Below, in pieces: positions 16,942 through 26,278 of a DNA stretch of 64,000 bases. The translations under genes were made by a program, and so were the position numbers. Position 1 is the first letter of the stretch; each line of letters begins with the position of its first letter. Origin of the DNA: SG8-30 sp963695085 (GTDB lineage Bacteria; Pseudomonadota; Gammaproteobacteria; Steroidobacterales; Steroidobacteraceae); contig CAVOFV010000008.1 in assembly GCA_963695085.1 (NCBI GenBank), forward strand, positions 1 to 64,000, in the 5' to 3' direction. The notes under the pieces are model-generated. The model saw nothing but the letters and a program-made list of their open reading frames with translations, ran no database searches and was not told where the DNA came from.

Positions 16942-18121
16942 TCAGCGGCCGCCCATGATTGCCACGTAGTCGGTGCTCCAGCGGCTGTACGGAACGCACT
17001 CGCCGCCGGCGCAGGCCGCCTCCGGCGTCCGCCAGAACCAGATCTTCTCGAAATTCTCGAAGCCGTTGGTCTTGCAGCCCTCGGGCCCGAGCAGCTCGTT
17101 GCCCGTACAGGCGGCGGGCACCGCCGGGTTCGAGCCGAACCAGGCCGCGACGTCGCCTTGCGCCTTCGGGTTGATGGACCATTCCAGCCATTCATAGGCG
17201 CAGTTCGGGTGGGCGGCGCCGGCCTTCATCATGGTCGTGTCCGCCCAGCCCGTGGCGCCCTCCGACGGCACGATGCTGGCAATCGGCTGGCCGTTGGCCG
17301 CCAGCGTGTTGACCTGGAAGGGCCACGAGCCCGAGGCCACCACGCCCTCCGTGGTGACGTCCTGTACCTGCACGTTGGCGTCGTGCCAGTAGCGGTGCAC
17401 CAGCGGACGCTGCGTACGCAGCACCTCGAGCACCGCTGCGTACTGCGCCTCGTTCAGCGCGTACGGGTCGGTGATGCCCAGCTCGGGCTTGATCGCTTTC
17501 AGGTAGACCGCCGCGTCGGCAATGTAGATCGCGCCGTCGTAGGCCTGGATGCGGCCCTTGCTCGGCTTGCCGTCCGGCAGATTCATCGGTCTCGAACACG
17601 ACCGCCCAGGACGCCGGCGCCTCCTTGAACACGTTGGTGTTGTACATCAGCACGTTGGGACCCCACTGGTAGGGGACGCCGTAATGCTGGCCGTCGACGA
17701 AGTGCCACGAGGCCTGCTGCAGCCGCGGGTCCACCGTCGAATAGCTCGGCACGCGCGCGATGTCGATCGGCTGCACCGTGTTGCCGCGAATCAGCCGCAC
17801 CGAGGCATCTCCCGAGGCGGTGACCAGGTCGTAGCTGCCCTGGGTCATCAGCGAGACCATCTCGTCGGAGGTGCCGGCGGTCTTGACGTTGACCTTGCAG
17901 CCCGTCTTGTTTTCGAAACCCGTCACCCAGTCGTACGCGGCATCGGTCTCGCCGCGCTCGATGTAGCCGGGCCAGGCAACGATGTCGACCTGGCCTTCGA
18001 GGGCCAGGGTGGCGGCAGGCGCCTCGGCTTCCTTCTTGCCCTGGCAGCCCGCCAGTGCCAGGGCCAGGCCGGCCGCCACCGCGGCCAGGCGGCCCAATGT
18101 GTCGGAAAAGTTCTTGTTCAT
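16942..18121 (-). CDS. Polyamine-type ABC substrate-binding lipoprotein, apparent frameshift
   Basis: The first part (MNKNFSDTLG, then LALALAGCQGKK with a lipobox cysteine) reads VDIVAWPGYIERG and GSYDLVTASGDASVRLI, typical of PotD/PotF/YdcS binding proteins. Near 17587-17592 the frame breaks. The sequence VVFE is followed in frame by non-family residues, while MNLPDGKPSKGRIQAYDG to DYVAIMGGR continues in another frame. Removing one G of the pair at 17588-17589 restores one protein of about 392 residues. Either the importer has lost its binding protein or this is a sequencing error. It is the first gene of the ydcSTUVW-like cluster. Confidence 0.85.
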
Positions 18122-18276
18122 GAATTGATCCCCCGCAGGATGGCTTATCCGTTGCTCGAGATTGGTGTCAGATAGTGCGCCCGCACATTGTATGCCTGCC
18201 TTGTCCGGCCGGGAAATTGAGGCGACGCGGGCTCGCCCCTCCCCGGGTCCCGGCGACTGCGGAAGAAAGGTCGCCG

Positions 18277-21200
18277 CTATCTGGATCCGTCGGCCCCGGC
18301 GCGCGGCAGGATGACCCGCGGCAGGCCCGCCTGCGCCGCCTGCTGTTCGAGCAGCGCGAGGTCGCGACTCTGCAGTGCCGCCAGCTCGCCCTGGCGCCGG
18401 CGCAACTCGACCATCAACTCGTCAAACCGCTCGCGCAGCCCCTGCGCGGGCGGGTAGTCCGAACTCCTGTTCGTCTCGTACAGCCACGCCAGCTGAGAGT
18501 AGAGCTTCGCACCCCCATCGCGGCCGGCGAGGATGTCGTAGTTCACCTGCGCGGCCGGGTTGTGCAAGGTGCCCTCGATGGAATCGCAGGCGGCCAGCAC
18601 CCGGTCCGCGGTGCCGCGCAGTTCGCCAAGCGCAGGCTCGTCGCCGAGCCGTTGACGCAGGTCGCCGACCTGCTGGCGGATCGCTGTCACCTCCGCGACG
18701 TTGTAGGCGACCTCGTCCAGGGTCGCGAGCACCGCGAGCGACCAGGCAACGTTACGTTCCACGTCCGCGGGCGGCACCGGCGAGCGCGGATCCGGCTCGA
18801 CAACCACGGCAGCCTGCACGTCGGCGCCGGCGCCGCGCAACGTCAGCGTGTACCGCCCCGGGGGTGCGAGCGGGCCCGATTCGGGGTCGCCGACGTCGAC
18901 CTTGGAGGCCACGCGCCGCCCGCCCTCCATGCCCAGGTCCCACACGACGCGGTTGAAGCCGGGCTCCTTGGTGAGCGCGGGTTCCGGGTCGTCCGAAGGT
19001 TCATCCGGGTCGTCCTTGCCGTACTTCGGCGGCTTGATGACGCTCTCCAGCTTGCGCACGAGCCGGCCGGCAGCGTCCATGATCCTCAGTTCGATGTCCC
19101 CCTTCGGCGCTTCGGCGAGCCAGTAGCTGATGATCGCGCCGTAGGGCGCGGTGGGAAGCTTGCCGGCTGGCGGGTAGTCCCAGCGCTGGTCGGAGCGGAA
19201 GCGCGTGCCGTTCTCGACCGACAGGATCGCAGTCGCCGCCGGGCGCGTCTTGAGCGCGCGCAGCGCTGCCACGTCCTCGAGCACCCACAGGCTGCGGCCG
19301 CGCGTGGCCACGACCAGGTCGCCATGCTTGACCTCGAGATCAGTGACCGTCACGGCCGGCAGGTTCAGGCGCAGTTCCCGCCAGTGCTGGCCGGCATCGC
19401 CGGAGAACCACAGGCCGCGATCGGTGCCGAGGTACAGGTAGTCCGCGTCCGCGGGATCCTCGCGCACGGCCCACAGCGGCAGCTCGGCCGGCAGGCCCGT
19501 CACGAGCGCCTGCCAGGTCTTGCCGAAGTCGCGCGTCCGGTAGAGGTACGGCTTGAAGTCGTCGAGCCGGTAGTTGTGGGCGACCACGTAGGCCATGCCC
19601 GGCTCGCGGCGCGAGGGCTCGATGGACTCGATGGTCGCGTGGACCGGCAGGCCGCGCGGCGTGACGTTCGCCCAGTTCGCGCCGGCGTCGCGGCTCACGT
19701 GCACCAGCCCGTCATCGCTGCCGGCCCAGATCACGCCGGCCGCGGCGTACGACTCGGCGACCGAAAAGATGGTGCCGTAGGTCTCGACGCCGGTGATGTC
19801 GCCCGTGATCGGCCCGCCCGACCACTGCTGCCTGGTGCGGTCATTGCGGGTGAGGTCGCCGCTGATCGCCTGCCAGGTCGCGCCGCGGTCGCGCGTCCGG
19901 AACAGCACGTTGCCGCCGTGGTAGATCACCTGCGGATCGTGCGGCGAGGCAGCGATAGGCGCGGTCCACTGGAAGCGGTACTTCAGCTGCTCTGCCGGCA
20001 GGCCCGAGCTGTTCGCCGGATAGATCGACACCAGGCGGGTCTGCCCGGTGCCCTCCTGGTAGTGCGTGATGATGCCGGAATACTCGCCTGCGTAGATGCC
20101 GCCGGGCTGGCTGCGATCGTAGACGAAATCGCCGGCCTCGCCGCCGCCGGCCACGATCCAGTCGGCGAGCGCGCCGGCCTCGCCCCGGCGACCGTCGCCG
20201 AAGCCCGGGCTCGCCAGCGTGCGTGACGGGCCGCTGGCCGAGCCCCAGTCCTGAATCGTGCCGCCGACGTGGTAGGGCACCCGGTCGTCGACGTCGATGT
20301 TGTAGAACTGCGCGAGCGGCAGCGGCGGATTGAACCAGCTGCGCCCGCCGTCGAGGGAGATGTCCACGCCGCCGTCGTTGCCGACAATCATGCGCTGCGG
20401 CTGCTGCGGGTCGATCCACAGGTCGTGATGGTCGCCGTGATGCGGGCCCTGCACCTGCGTGACCGTCTTGCCGCCGTCGACCGACTTCAGCAACGGCACC
20501 TGCGGAAACCAGACGATATCGGCATTCGTCGGATCGATGGTGAGCACCGTGTAGTACCAATGGCGCTGGCGCAGCACGCGGTGGGCGTTGACGCGCTCCC
20601 ACTTGGCGCCGCCGTCGTCGGAGCGGAACAGGCCGCCCTCCTCTGCCTCGATCAGCGCGTACACGCGGCTGGAATCGCTGGGCGCAACCGCCACGCCGAC
20701 CTTGCCCCACTCTCCGGGCGGCAGGCCGGCCTCGGTCAGCTGTGTCCAGGTGTCGCCACCGTCGGCGGAACGCCACAGGCCGCTGCCCGGCCCGCCGCTC
20801 GTGAGTTGCCAGGGCGAGCGGCGCATCTGCCAAAGCCCCGCGAACAGGATGTTCGGGTTGTTGGGATCGAAGACGACGTCCGAGGCACCCGTGTCGGCAT
20901 CCTTGAACAGCACGCGTTGCCAGGTCTTGCCGCCGTCCTGCGTTCGGTACACGCCGCGCGTGTCCGAGGGTCCGAAGGGCGAGCCCAGCGCCGCCGCGAA
21001 CGCGATGTCGGGGTTGGTGGGGTGGACGATCATCTGGCCGATCTGGCCGCGCGCCTTCCAGACATGCTGCCAGGTCTGGCCGGCATCCAGCGACTTCCAG
21101 ATGCCGAGCCCGATGGCGATGTTGCCGCGCGTGTTCGCCTCGCCCGAGCCGACGTAGATGACGTTGGGGTTGGAAGGGGCCAAAGCGAACGAGCCGAGCG

Positions 21201-21474
21201 ACTGCGTCGCCTGCTCGTCGAACAGCGGCTTCCACTGGCGGCCGCCGTCCTCGGACTTCCACAGGCCACCCTGGGCAGCGCTGGTATAGAAGACTTCCGG
21301 ATTGCCAGGCACGCCGGCGACGGCCGTGATGCGGCCGCCGATCGCGGGGCCGATGAGCCGGTACTCGAGTGCGCCGAATTCCTTCGGCTTCTTCTCGCCG
21401 ATCGCGGCGGCCTGAGCCGCGGGTGATGCCGCGACCGCCAGGGCGAGCAGCAGCGCGAATGATCGTGAGCACAC
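18277..21474 (-). CDS. Exported sortilin/VPS10-like BNR-repeat propeller protein
   Basis: A 1065-residue protein with a signal peptide (SFALLLALAVAASPAAQA). Many BNR/Asp-box repeats follow (SEDGGRQWKPLF, TQDGGKTWQRVLF, SADGGDTWTQLT, SVDGGKTV, DRGATWQAISGD, DFGKTWQALV). Such repeats form ten-bladed sortilin-like or glycosidase-like propellers. A region near residue 690 (GDLVVATRGRSLWVLED) leads into a beta-sandwich and a C-terminal coiled-coil part. The family is common in environmental bacteria, but its substrate is unknown. The start is GTG with GGAG eight bases upstream. It stands alone. Confidence 0.85.
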   Translation of the reverse strand: MCSRSFALLLALAVAASPAAQAAAIGEKKPKEFGALEYRLIGPAIGGRITAVAGVPGNPEVFYTSAAQGGLWKSEDGGRQWKPLFDEQATQSLGSFALAPSNPNVIYVGSGEANTRGNIAIGLGIWKSLDAGQTWQHVWKARGQIGQMIVHPTNPDIAFAAALGSPFGPSDTRGVYRTQDGGKTWQRVLFKDADTGASDVVFDPNNPNILFAGLWQMRRSPWQLTSGGPGSGLWRSADGGDTWTQLTEAGLPPGEWGKVGVAVAPSDSSRVYALIEAEEGGLFRSDDGGAKWERVNAHRVLRQRHWYYTVLTIDPTNADIVWFPQVPLLKSVDGGKTVTQVQGPHHGDHHDLWIDPQQPQRMIVGNDGGVDISLDGGRSWFNPPLPLAQFYNIDVDDRVPYHVGGTIQDWGSASGPSRTLASPGFGDGRRGEAGALADWIVAGGGEAGDFVYDRSQPGGIYAGEYSGIITHYQEGTGQTRLVSIYPANSSGLPAEQLKYRFQWTAPIAASPHDPQVIYHGGNVLFRTRDRGATWQAISGDLTRNDRTRQQWSGGPITGDITGVETYGTIFSVAESYAAAGVIWAGSDDGLVHVSRDAGANWANVTPRGLPVHATIESIEPSRREPGMAYVVAHNYRLDDFKPYLYRTRDFGKTWQALVTGLPAELPLWAVREDPADADYLYLGTDRGLWFSGDAGQHWRELRLNLPAVTVTDLEVKHGDLVVATRGRSLWVLEDVAALRALKTRPAATAILSVENGTRFRSDQRWDYPPAGKLPTAPYGAIISYWLAEAPKGDIELRIMDAAGRLVRKLESVIKPPKYGKDDPDEPSDDPEPALTKEPGFNRVVWDLGMEGGRRVASKVDVGDPESGPLAPPGRYTLTLRGAGADVQAAVVVEPDPRSPVPPADVERNVAWSLAVLATLDEVAYNVAEVTAIRQQVGDLRQRLGDEPALGELRGTADRVLAACDSIEGTLHNPAAQVNYDILAGRDGGAKLYSQLAWLYETNRSSDYPPAQGLRERFDELMVELRRRQGELAALQSRDLALLEQQAAQAGLPRVILPRAGADGSR

Positions 21475-21657
21475 GATTGATTCTCCGTGGATCAGCCGGC
21501 CTGCGGTTTGCGCCCGCAGTCAGGTGCCATGCAATGTTCCAGCTAACGGACCCACGTCATATGGTAGTCCTTGCCAGGCTGGCCCAGGTACTGAATCGTC
21601 TGGCCGCGGGTCGGCCGGGTCATCGAGCGGCACGGGACTTTGCAGTACAGTGACGTC

Positions 21658-23115
21658 ATGGCCCACGGCCTTTCCAAGTCCAGGCTGATGTCCTTCCGCC
21701 AGTGCCCGAAGAAGCTCTGGCTGGAGAAGCGTTGCCCCGATCTTGGCGAGGTGACCGCCGAACAGCAGGCCATCTTCGACATGGGTCATGACGTTGGCGC
21801 CATCGCACAGCAGCTGTACGACACGGGCGGCGGCGTGCTGATCGAGTATGACGAGGGCCTGCGTGGCGCCGTCGAGCGGACCAACGAGGTGCTCAGGAAG
21901 CAGCCGCCGGTGCCGATATTCGAGGCAACGTTCGTGCGCAACGGGCTGCTGATTCGTGCAGACGTGCTGGAACGCGGCCCCGGCGGTCCGCGGCTGATCG
22001 AGGTGAAGTCCTCGACCAGGGTGAAGGACGAGCACATCGCGGACTGCGCGATCCAGTCATGGGTGCTGGACACCTCGACCGCGCGGCCGACGGCAGTCGT
22101 GCTTGCGCACATCAACAACCAGTTCGTGTACGCCGGCGATGGGCGGTACAAAGGCCTGCTCACCGAGGCGGACCTGACCGCGCAGGTCGCACCGCTGCGG
22201 GGCGAGGTGGCCGGCTGGCTGCGCGAGGCCAAGCGCGTGCTGGCAGGCGCGGAACCGAAGGCAGAGATCGGCCGGCGCTGCACGCAGCCGTACGACTGCC
22301 AGTTTCAGGACTACTGCTGGAAGAAGACGGAGTTCCCGTTGCGCGGCCTGCCGAACATCAACAGTCGCCTGGACGAGTTGCTTGCCGCGGGTTACCAAGA
22401 CGTGCGCGAAGTTCCGGAGGCGATGCTGAAGGGTCCCGAGCAGCTGCGCGTATGGCGCGCGGTGCGAAGTGGCGAGGTCAGCTTCTCGCCGGCGGCGCGC
22501 GATGAGTTCGCGGGACTCGCCTATCCGCGTTACTACCTCGACTTCGAGACCGTCGGTTCCGCCGTGCCGCGCTGGGCGGGCATGCGGCCGTACCAGCCGG
22601 TGCCGTTCCAGTTCTCGCTGCACGTCGAGAGCGCACCCGGCCAGCTGCAGCACGCCGAGTACCTCGACCTCACCGGCGAACTGCCGGCGCGGGCGGTGGC
22701 CGTGGCGCTGCTCGAGGCGGCCGGCAGCGAGGGGCCGGTGTTCATGTACACCAGCTACGAGAAGCAGTGTCTGGAAGCGCTCGCGAAATTCTGCCCCGAC
22801 CTGCGGGAACGGCTCGAGGCGCTGATGGAGCGCCTCGTGGACCTGCACCCGATTGCCAAGCGCAACTACTACCACCCCGCCATGCAGGGCAGCTGGTCGA
22901 TCAAGAACCTGCTGCCGGCGATCGCGCCGGAGCTCGACTACTCACACCTTGGCGAGATCCAGGAGGGCAACGCTGCCGGGCGGGCCTACCTGGAGGCGAT
23001 TGCGCCTGAGACCACGGCCGGGCGCCGTGCCGCAATCCGCGAGTCACTCATTGCGTACTGCAAGCACGACACGCTGGCGATGGTGACGGTGGCGAGGTAC
23101 CTGGAGGGGCGGTAG
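21658..23115 (+). CDS. DUF2779 protein: Cas4-like nuclease fused to DEDD-type exonuclease domain
   Basis: A 485-residue protein. The N-terminal half looks like a RecB/Cas4 PD-(D/E)XK nuclease with an iron-sulphur cluster: a cysteine in SFRQCPKKLWLE, catalytic IRADVL, IEVKSST and the QSWVL motif, and then three cysteines in CTQPYDCQFQDYC. The C-terminal half is DUF2779, with YYLDFETV, MYTSYEKQCLEAL, SWSIKNLLPAIAP and YCKHDTLAMVTV, resembling DEDD 3'-5' exonucleases. It may process DNA ends or nucleic acid in defence or repair; this is inference from motifs. The ATG has only a weak ribosome site. A toxin-antitoxin pair follows on the other strand. Confidence 0.78.
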   Translation: MAHGLSKSRLMSFRQCPKKLWLEKRCPDLGEVTAEQQAIFDMGHDVGAIAQQLYDTGGGVLIEYDEGLRGAVERTNEVLRKQPPVPIFEATFVRNGLLIRADVLERGPGGPRLIEVKSSTRVKDEHIADCAIQSWVLDTSTARPTAVVLAHINNQFVYAGDGRYKGLLTEADLTAQVAPLRGEVAGWLREAKRVLAGAEPKAEIGRRCTQPYDCQFQDYCWKKTEFPLRGLPNINSRLDELLAAGYQDVREVPEAMLKGPEQLRVWRAVRSGEVSFSPAARDEFAGLAYPRYYLDFETVGSAVPRWAGMRPYQPVPFQFSLHVESAPGQLQHAEYLDLTGELPARAVAVALLEAAGSEGPVFMYTSYEKQCLEALAKFCPDLRERLEALMERLVDLHPIAKRNYYHPAMQGSWSIKNLLPAIAPELDYSHLGEIQEGNAAGRAYLEAIAPETTAGRRAAIRESLIAYCKHDTLAMVTVARYLEGR

Positions 23116-23120
23116 GCGAG

Positions 23121-23399
23121 TCACTGATGCGCTTTCATGTAGGCGCGCAGCAGCGCATTCATGCGCGACTGGTAGCCCGCACCTTGCGAGCGGAACCAGG
23201 CGACGACGTCCGAATCGACCCGCAATGACAGCAGTGTCTTCCTGGGAATCGGCTTGAGCCGCTTGCGGGCCACTGCCTTGGCAAATTGCTCGGGTGTCCA
23301 TTCCGGCGCATCACCATCGCGGACGATGTCCGCGTCGCCCAACGTCCGCAGTTTGCGGCGATCAGTACGTGATCTGCGAGAAGTAGAAGCGCGCTTCAT
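23121..23399 (-). CDS. brnA: BrnA family antitoxin
   Basis: A 92-residue protein with a basic N-terminus and the C-terminal ribbon-helix-helix region RKTLLSLRVDSDVVAWFRSQGAGYQSRMNALLRAYM, the BrnA signature. BrnA neutralises BrnT and represses the pair's promoter. The ATG lies inside the 3' end of brnT (overlap 38 bases), giving the usual toxin-first order. It converges on the DUF2779 gene, with five bases between the stops. Confidence 0.92.
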   Translation of the reverse strand: MKRASTSRRSRTDRRKLRTLGDADIVRDGDAPEWTPEQFAKAVARKRLKPIPRKTLLSLRVDSDVVAWFRSQGAGYQSRMNALLRAYMKAHQ

Positions 23400-23634
23400 G
23401 GCTTGTGGCCTTGCGAATGGAGATGATCCGGATTTCCTCACCGCGTTCCGTGTGAGTCACCGAAACGACCTGGTCTGCGAGCAACCCGAGAGTGAGAAAC
23501 CGCCGTTCGCCATAGGTGTCACGATCGTCTTCGGCCGTAAACGTCACGCCCTCGAAAATCACCTCCGCGTCCGCGAAGTCAATGCCGTGCTTGCGGAGGT
23601 TCAGTTGCCGCTTGTCCTCGTGCCAGACGAACAT
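23362..23634 (-). CDS. brnT: BrnT family ribonuclease toxin
   Basis: A 90-residue protein. FVWHEDKRQLNLRKHGIDFADAEVIFEG is the BrnT core, followed by ERRFLTLGLLADQVVSVTHTERGEEIRIISIRKATSHEARFY. BrnT is a RelE-fold ribonuclease toxin neutralised by BrnA. Paired GTAGCTAC palindromes lie just upstream of the start. The base composition is lower in GC than in the flanking genes, consistent with transfer. Confidence 0.93.
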   Translation of the reverse strand: MFVWHEDKRQLNLRKHGIDFADAEVIFEGVTFTAEDDRDTYGERRFLTLGLLADQVVSVTHTERGEEIRIISIRKATSHEARFYFSQITY

Positions 23635-23640
23635 CTGCGA

Positions 23641-23663
23641 TTGTAGCTACAAATTGTAGCTAC
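23641..23663 (-). promoter_or_regulatory. Candidate BrnT/BrnA operator
   Basis: Two copies of TTGTAGCTAC, each holding the palindrome GTAGCTAC, are spaced 13 bases apart and begin seven bases upstream of the brnT start. Ribbon-helix-helix antitoxins bind such paired palindromes for autorepression. Confidence 0.6.
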
Positions 23664-23846
23664 TGCAAGCTATCCGAATCCGACTCGACAGCTTTCTTCA
23701 TGCAACCATCGCCCGACGAGGCCGTATGACGCCCGTCTATATGGCACCGCTGTTAGCGGCGTTCGGACAGCTCACCGCGTTTCTGCCGGAACACCGCAGA
23801 TATGGAGTTGCTGCCACATCCGAACGTCCGGCCGCCGAACCGGCCG

Positions 23847-23881
23847 TGGTGACGGTGGAGAGGTATCTGAAGCGGCGGTAG
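23847..23881 (+). pseudogene. Relic of a DUF2779 gene 3' end
   Basis: These 35 bases match the last 35 bases of the DUF2779 gene (23081-23115) at 31 positions. They encode VVTVERYLKRR-stop, against MVTVARYLEGR-stop in the intact gene. Nothing similar is seen further upstream. With the intact copy it brackets the brnTA pair. Confidence 0.6.
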
Positions 23882-23925
23882 GCACAAGATCAAATGATTG
23901 CGGCCGTGCCGCAGCACACCCGGCA

Positions 23926-24510
23926 TTAAAGTGAGTAGCTGATCTTGCCGCCGACCTCTGACACTTTCCCTTCCGCTATCAACCGCTCCAGCAAGGCACG
24001 GTGTTCTGCCACCGACATCTTTGGAAAGTAGGATTTTATCTTTCCTTCCAGTCCCGCGAGTTTGAGCGGCCGAGACTTCTCTTTGCCAAGCAACTCGACC
24101 GTACGCGCGTAGTTGTCTTTCACCGGCTGCGGCTTCGCGGTCACGGCAAACGCGTCCTGTTGAGCATCGACGCGCCGTACGCGGAAGCCACGTTCGCCGG
24201 TCAGGTGCGCCACTAATGGGTCGAACCCCTTCTTGTCCTTGGACAGCACGACACACTCTGCCTTTGGGTTCTTGGTCAGGTACTCACCGAGATAGAAAGC
24301 GACGCAGAAATCAACGCCGTTGGCCTGCTGGCTCTTGATGGGAACGTAGGCGAACCGCTCGCCCATGGCCTGGGCTTGCAGGACGATTTCAGTGGGTAGT
24401 TTGGTCTGCTTGGCTCCTAGTACGAGGCGCACACGCACGTCGCTTGGAAGCTTCTTAAGATCAACTCCCTGGACATTCTCGTAGTCGACCAACAAGACTC
24501 GCTCAGCCAT
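23926..24510 (-). CDS. PIN/NYN-like protein with C-terminal winged-helix-like region
   Basis: A 194-residue protein. MAERVLLVDYENVQGVDL at the start and VDFCVAFYLGEYLTKNPKAECVVLSKDKKGFDPLVAHL in the middle carry spaced acidic residues like those of PIN/NYN RNA-cleaving domains. The tail LEGKIKSYFPKMSVAEHRALLERLIAEGKVSEVGGKISYSL looks like a small winged helix. It may be an RNA nuclease. The ATG follows AGGAGAAG. GC content is lower than in its neighbours, and it lies beside brnTA and the DUF2779 nuclease, suggesting a small accessory block. Confidence 0.7.
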   Translation of the reverse strand: MAERVLLVDYENVQGVDLKKLPSDVRVRLVLGAKQTKLPTEIVLQAQAMGERFAYVPIKSQQANGVDFCVAFYLGEYLTKNPKAECVVLSKDKKGFDPLVAHLTGERGFRVRRVDAQQDAFAVTAKPQPVKDNYARTVELLGKEKSRPLKLAGLEGKIKSYFPKMSVAEHRALLERLIAEGKVSEVGGKISYSL

Positions 24511-24585
24511 TCTTCTTCTCCTGACTAAGGCCCCGGTCGAATCGTCGTCCGGATGGCCGGCGGTCACGACCGGCAGGTATCGTGC

Positions 24586-26085
24586 CTACTTCGCGGGCAC
24601 CAGCGACACCGGTGTTTCGACGGCCGGTGTTTCCTTGTCCTTGATGAGCCGGCGCAGCAGCGGGATCAGCAGCGTCAGGCCCAGCCCGATGATGACCGCG
24701 CCCCAGCCGAGCCGCGAGAACAGCTCTGCGTAGGTCGGGTTGGTAACGAGCGCGGTGGTGCCGGTCGGTTCCGGGATCATGCTGGAGAAGTCGCCGGCGA
24801 ACAGCGAGGCCAGGCCGGTCACCAGCATCCAGCTGCCCATCATGACGCCCTGGTACTGGCGCGGCGCCAGCTTGCCGATCATCGCGTAGCCGATCGGCGA
24901 GATCAGCAGCTCGCCGACGCTCTGGCATATGTAGCTGCCGAACAGCCATATTAAGGCGACGCGGCCCGCGTCGTCGGCCAGCGAGATGCCGACCGGCAGC
25001 GCCAGGAACCCGACCCCCATCAGCAGCAGCGACACGGCGAACTGCTTGGGCAGGTCGATGTTCCAGCCGCGCGCGCGCAGCCTGGCGAACAGGATCGCCA
25101 GCAGCGGCCCGCCGACCACGATCGTGACGGTGTTGATGTTCTGGATCCACTGCGGCGCGACCCGGATGCCCCACACCTGGAGGTCCACGTTGTGCACCGC
25201 GAACAGCTGCAGGCCGTTCGGCGCCATCTGGTACAGCGACCAGAACACCAGCGAGCCCAGCGTGAGGATCAGGTACGCCCACATGTTGTTGCGCTCGCGG
25301 GTGTCGCGATGCTTGAGCGTGATGTAGATGAGCCCGGCCGCCACCATCGCGCTGATGCCCTTGAGCAGCCACTCGGTCGGGCCCGGATACTGCAGCAGGA
25401 ACCACACGATGGGCACGAGGCCGACGAGGATGCCCATGCCGACGGCGAAGCGCAGCTTGTACTGGCCCGGCGTGACGTCGAGCAGCGGCGTGTTGCGGTC
25501 GGTCAGCACCTTCCAGTGATACAGGGTCAGGATGATGGCGACGATGTTGCCGACGGTCGCGAACAGGAACAGGCTGGTGTAGTCCTCGGTGAGCTGGTAG
25601 TGGCCGGCCACCGCAAAGCCGACGAAGAAGCCGATGTTCATGCCGGCGTAGTTCCACAGGAACGCCCCTTCGCGGCGGCTGTCCTCGGGCGCGAAGCGCT
25701 GCGTCAGCATCATGTTCAGGCAGGTGACGTTGAGTCCGCTGCCGGTCAGGAACAGTGCCAGCCCGGTGTACAGCGTCTCGATCGTGCCGCCGCCGATCAC
25801 CGCGCAACCGAGCGCCTGCAGCACCATGCCGCCCACGAACAGGTTGCGGTTGCTCAGGAAGCGCCCGCCCAGGTAGCCGCCGAACAGGTGCAGGCCGTAG
25901 TTGAAGGCGCCGAACACGCCCATGATCACGGCCGCGTCCCGGGCCAGGAAGTTGAGGTGCTGGGTGGTGTACAGCACCAGCGTCGAGTACAGCACCGCGA
26001 AGCCGAGCGTGGCGAAGATCTGCACGAAGAACAGCACGCCGGCGCCTTCGGGGATGAGCTCGAGCTTGGCCTTCAGTGATGACAA
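24586..26085 (-). CDS. POT/PTR family proton-dependent oligopeptide transporter
   Basis: A protein of about 499 residues with some 14 membrane helices. The family hallmarks are present in altered form: the first helices (FFVQIFATLGFAVLYSTLVLYTTQ), the loop FGAFNYGLHLFGGYLGGRFLSNR, and the region ESRREGAFLWNYAGMNIGFFVGF-like (here EDSRREGAFLWNYAGMN). It would import di- and tripeptides with protons across the inner membrane. The likely start is TTG 26085, with GGAG six bases upstream; TTG 26100 is the alternative. No ATG gives the full first helix. Confidence 0.88.
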   Translation of the reverse strand: MSSLKAKLELIPEGAGVLFFVQIFATLGFAVLYSTLVLYTTQHLNFLARDAAVIMGVFGAFNYGLHLFGGYLGGRFLSNRNLFVGGMVLQALGCAVIGGGTIETLYTGLALFLTGSGLNVTCLNMMLTQRFAPEDSRREGAFLWNYAGMNIGFFVGFAVAGHYQLTEDYTSLFLFATVGNIVAIILTLYHWKVLTDRNTPLLDVTPGQYKLRFAVGMGILVGLVPIVWFLLQYPGPTEWLLKGISAMVAAGLIYITLKHRDTRERNNMWAYLILTLGSLVFWSLYQMAPNGLQLFAVHNVDLQVWGIRVAPQWIQNINTVTIVVGGPLLAILFARLRARGWNIDLPKQFAVSLLLMGVGFLALPVGISLADDAGRVALIWLFGSYICQSVGELLISPIGYAMIGKLAPRQYQGVMMGSWMLVTGLASLFAGDFSSMIPEPTGTTALVTNPTYAELFSRLGWGAVIIGLGLTLLIPLLRRLIKDKETPAVETPVSLVPAK

Positions 26086-26278
26086 GGTGCTCTCCGGCAA
26101 GTGGGATCGAAGTTCTGACGCGATCGGCCGGTAGCGGGCGGGGTGTTACATTGCGCCGGCAAAACGGCAGCGATCATAGCGCGGCGACGGCCACCTGCGC
26201 ACGCTGCCAATTGGGGGGCGCCCGTCGTCTCGGCCGAAGGCAGGGATCGGTCGAGGACGCCGGGGCTCGTCCGCAGCG

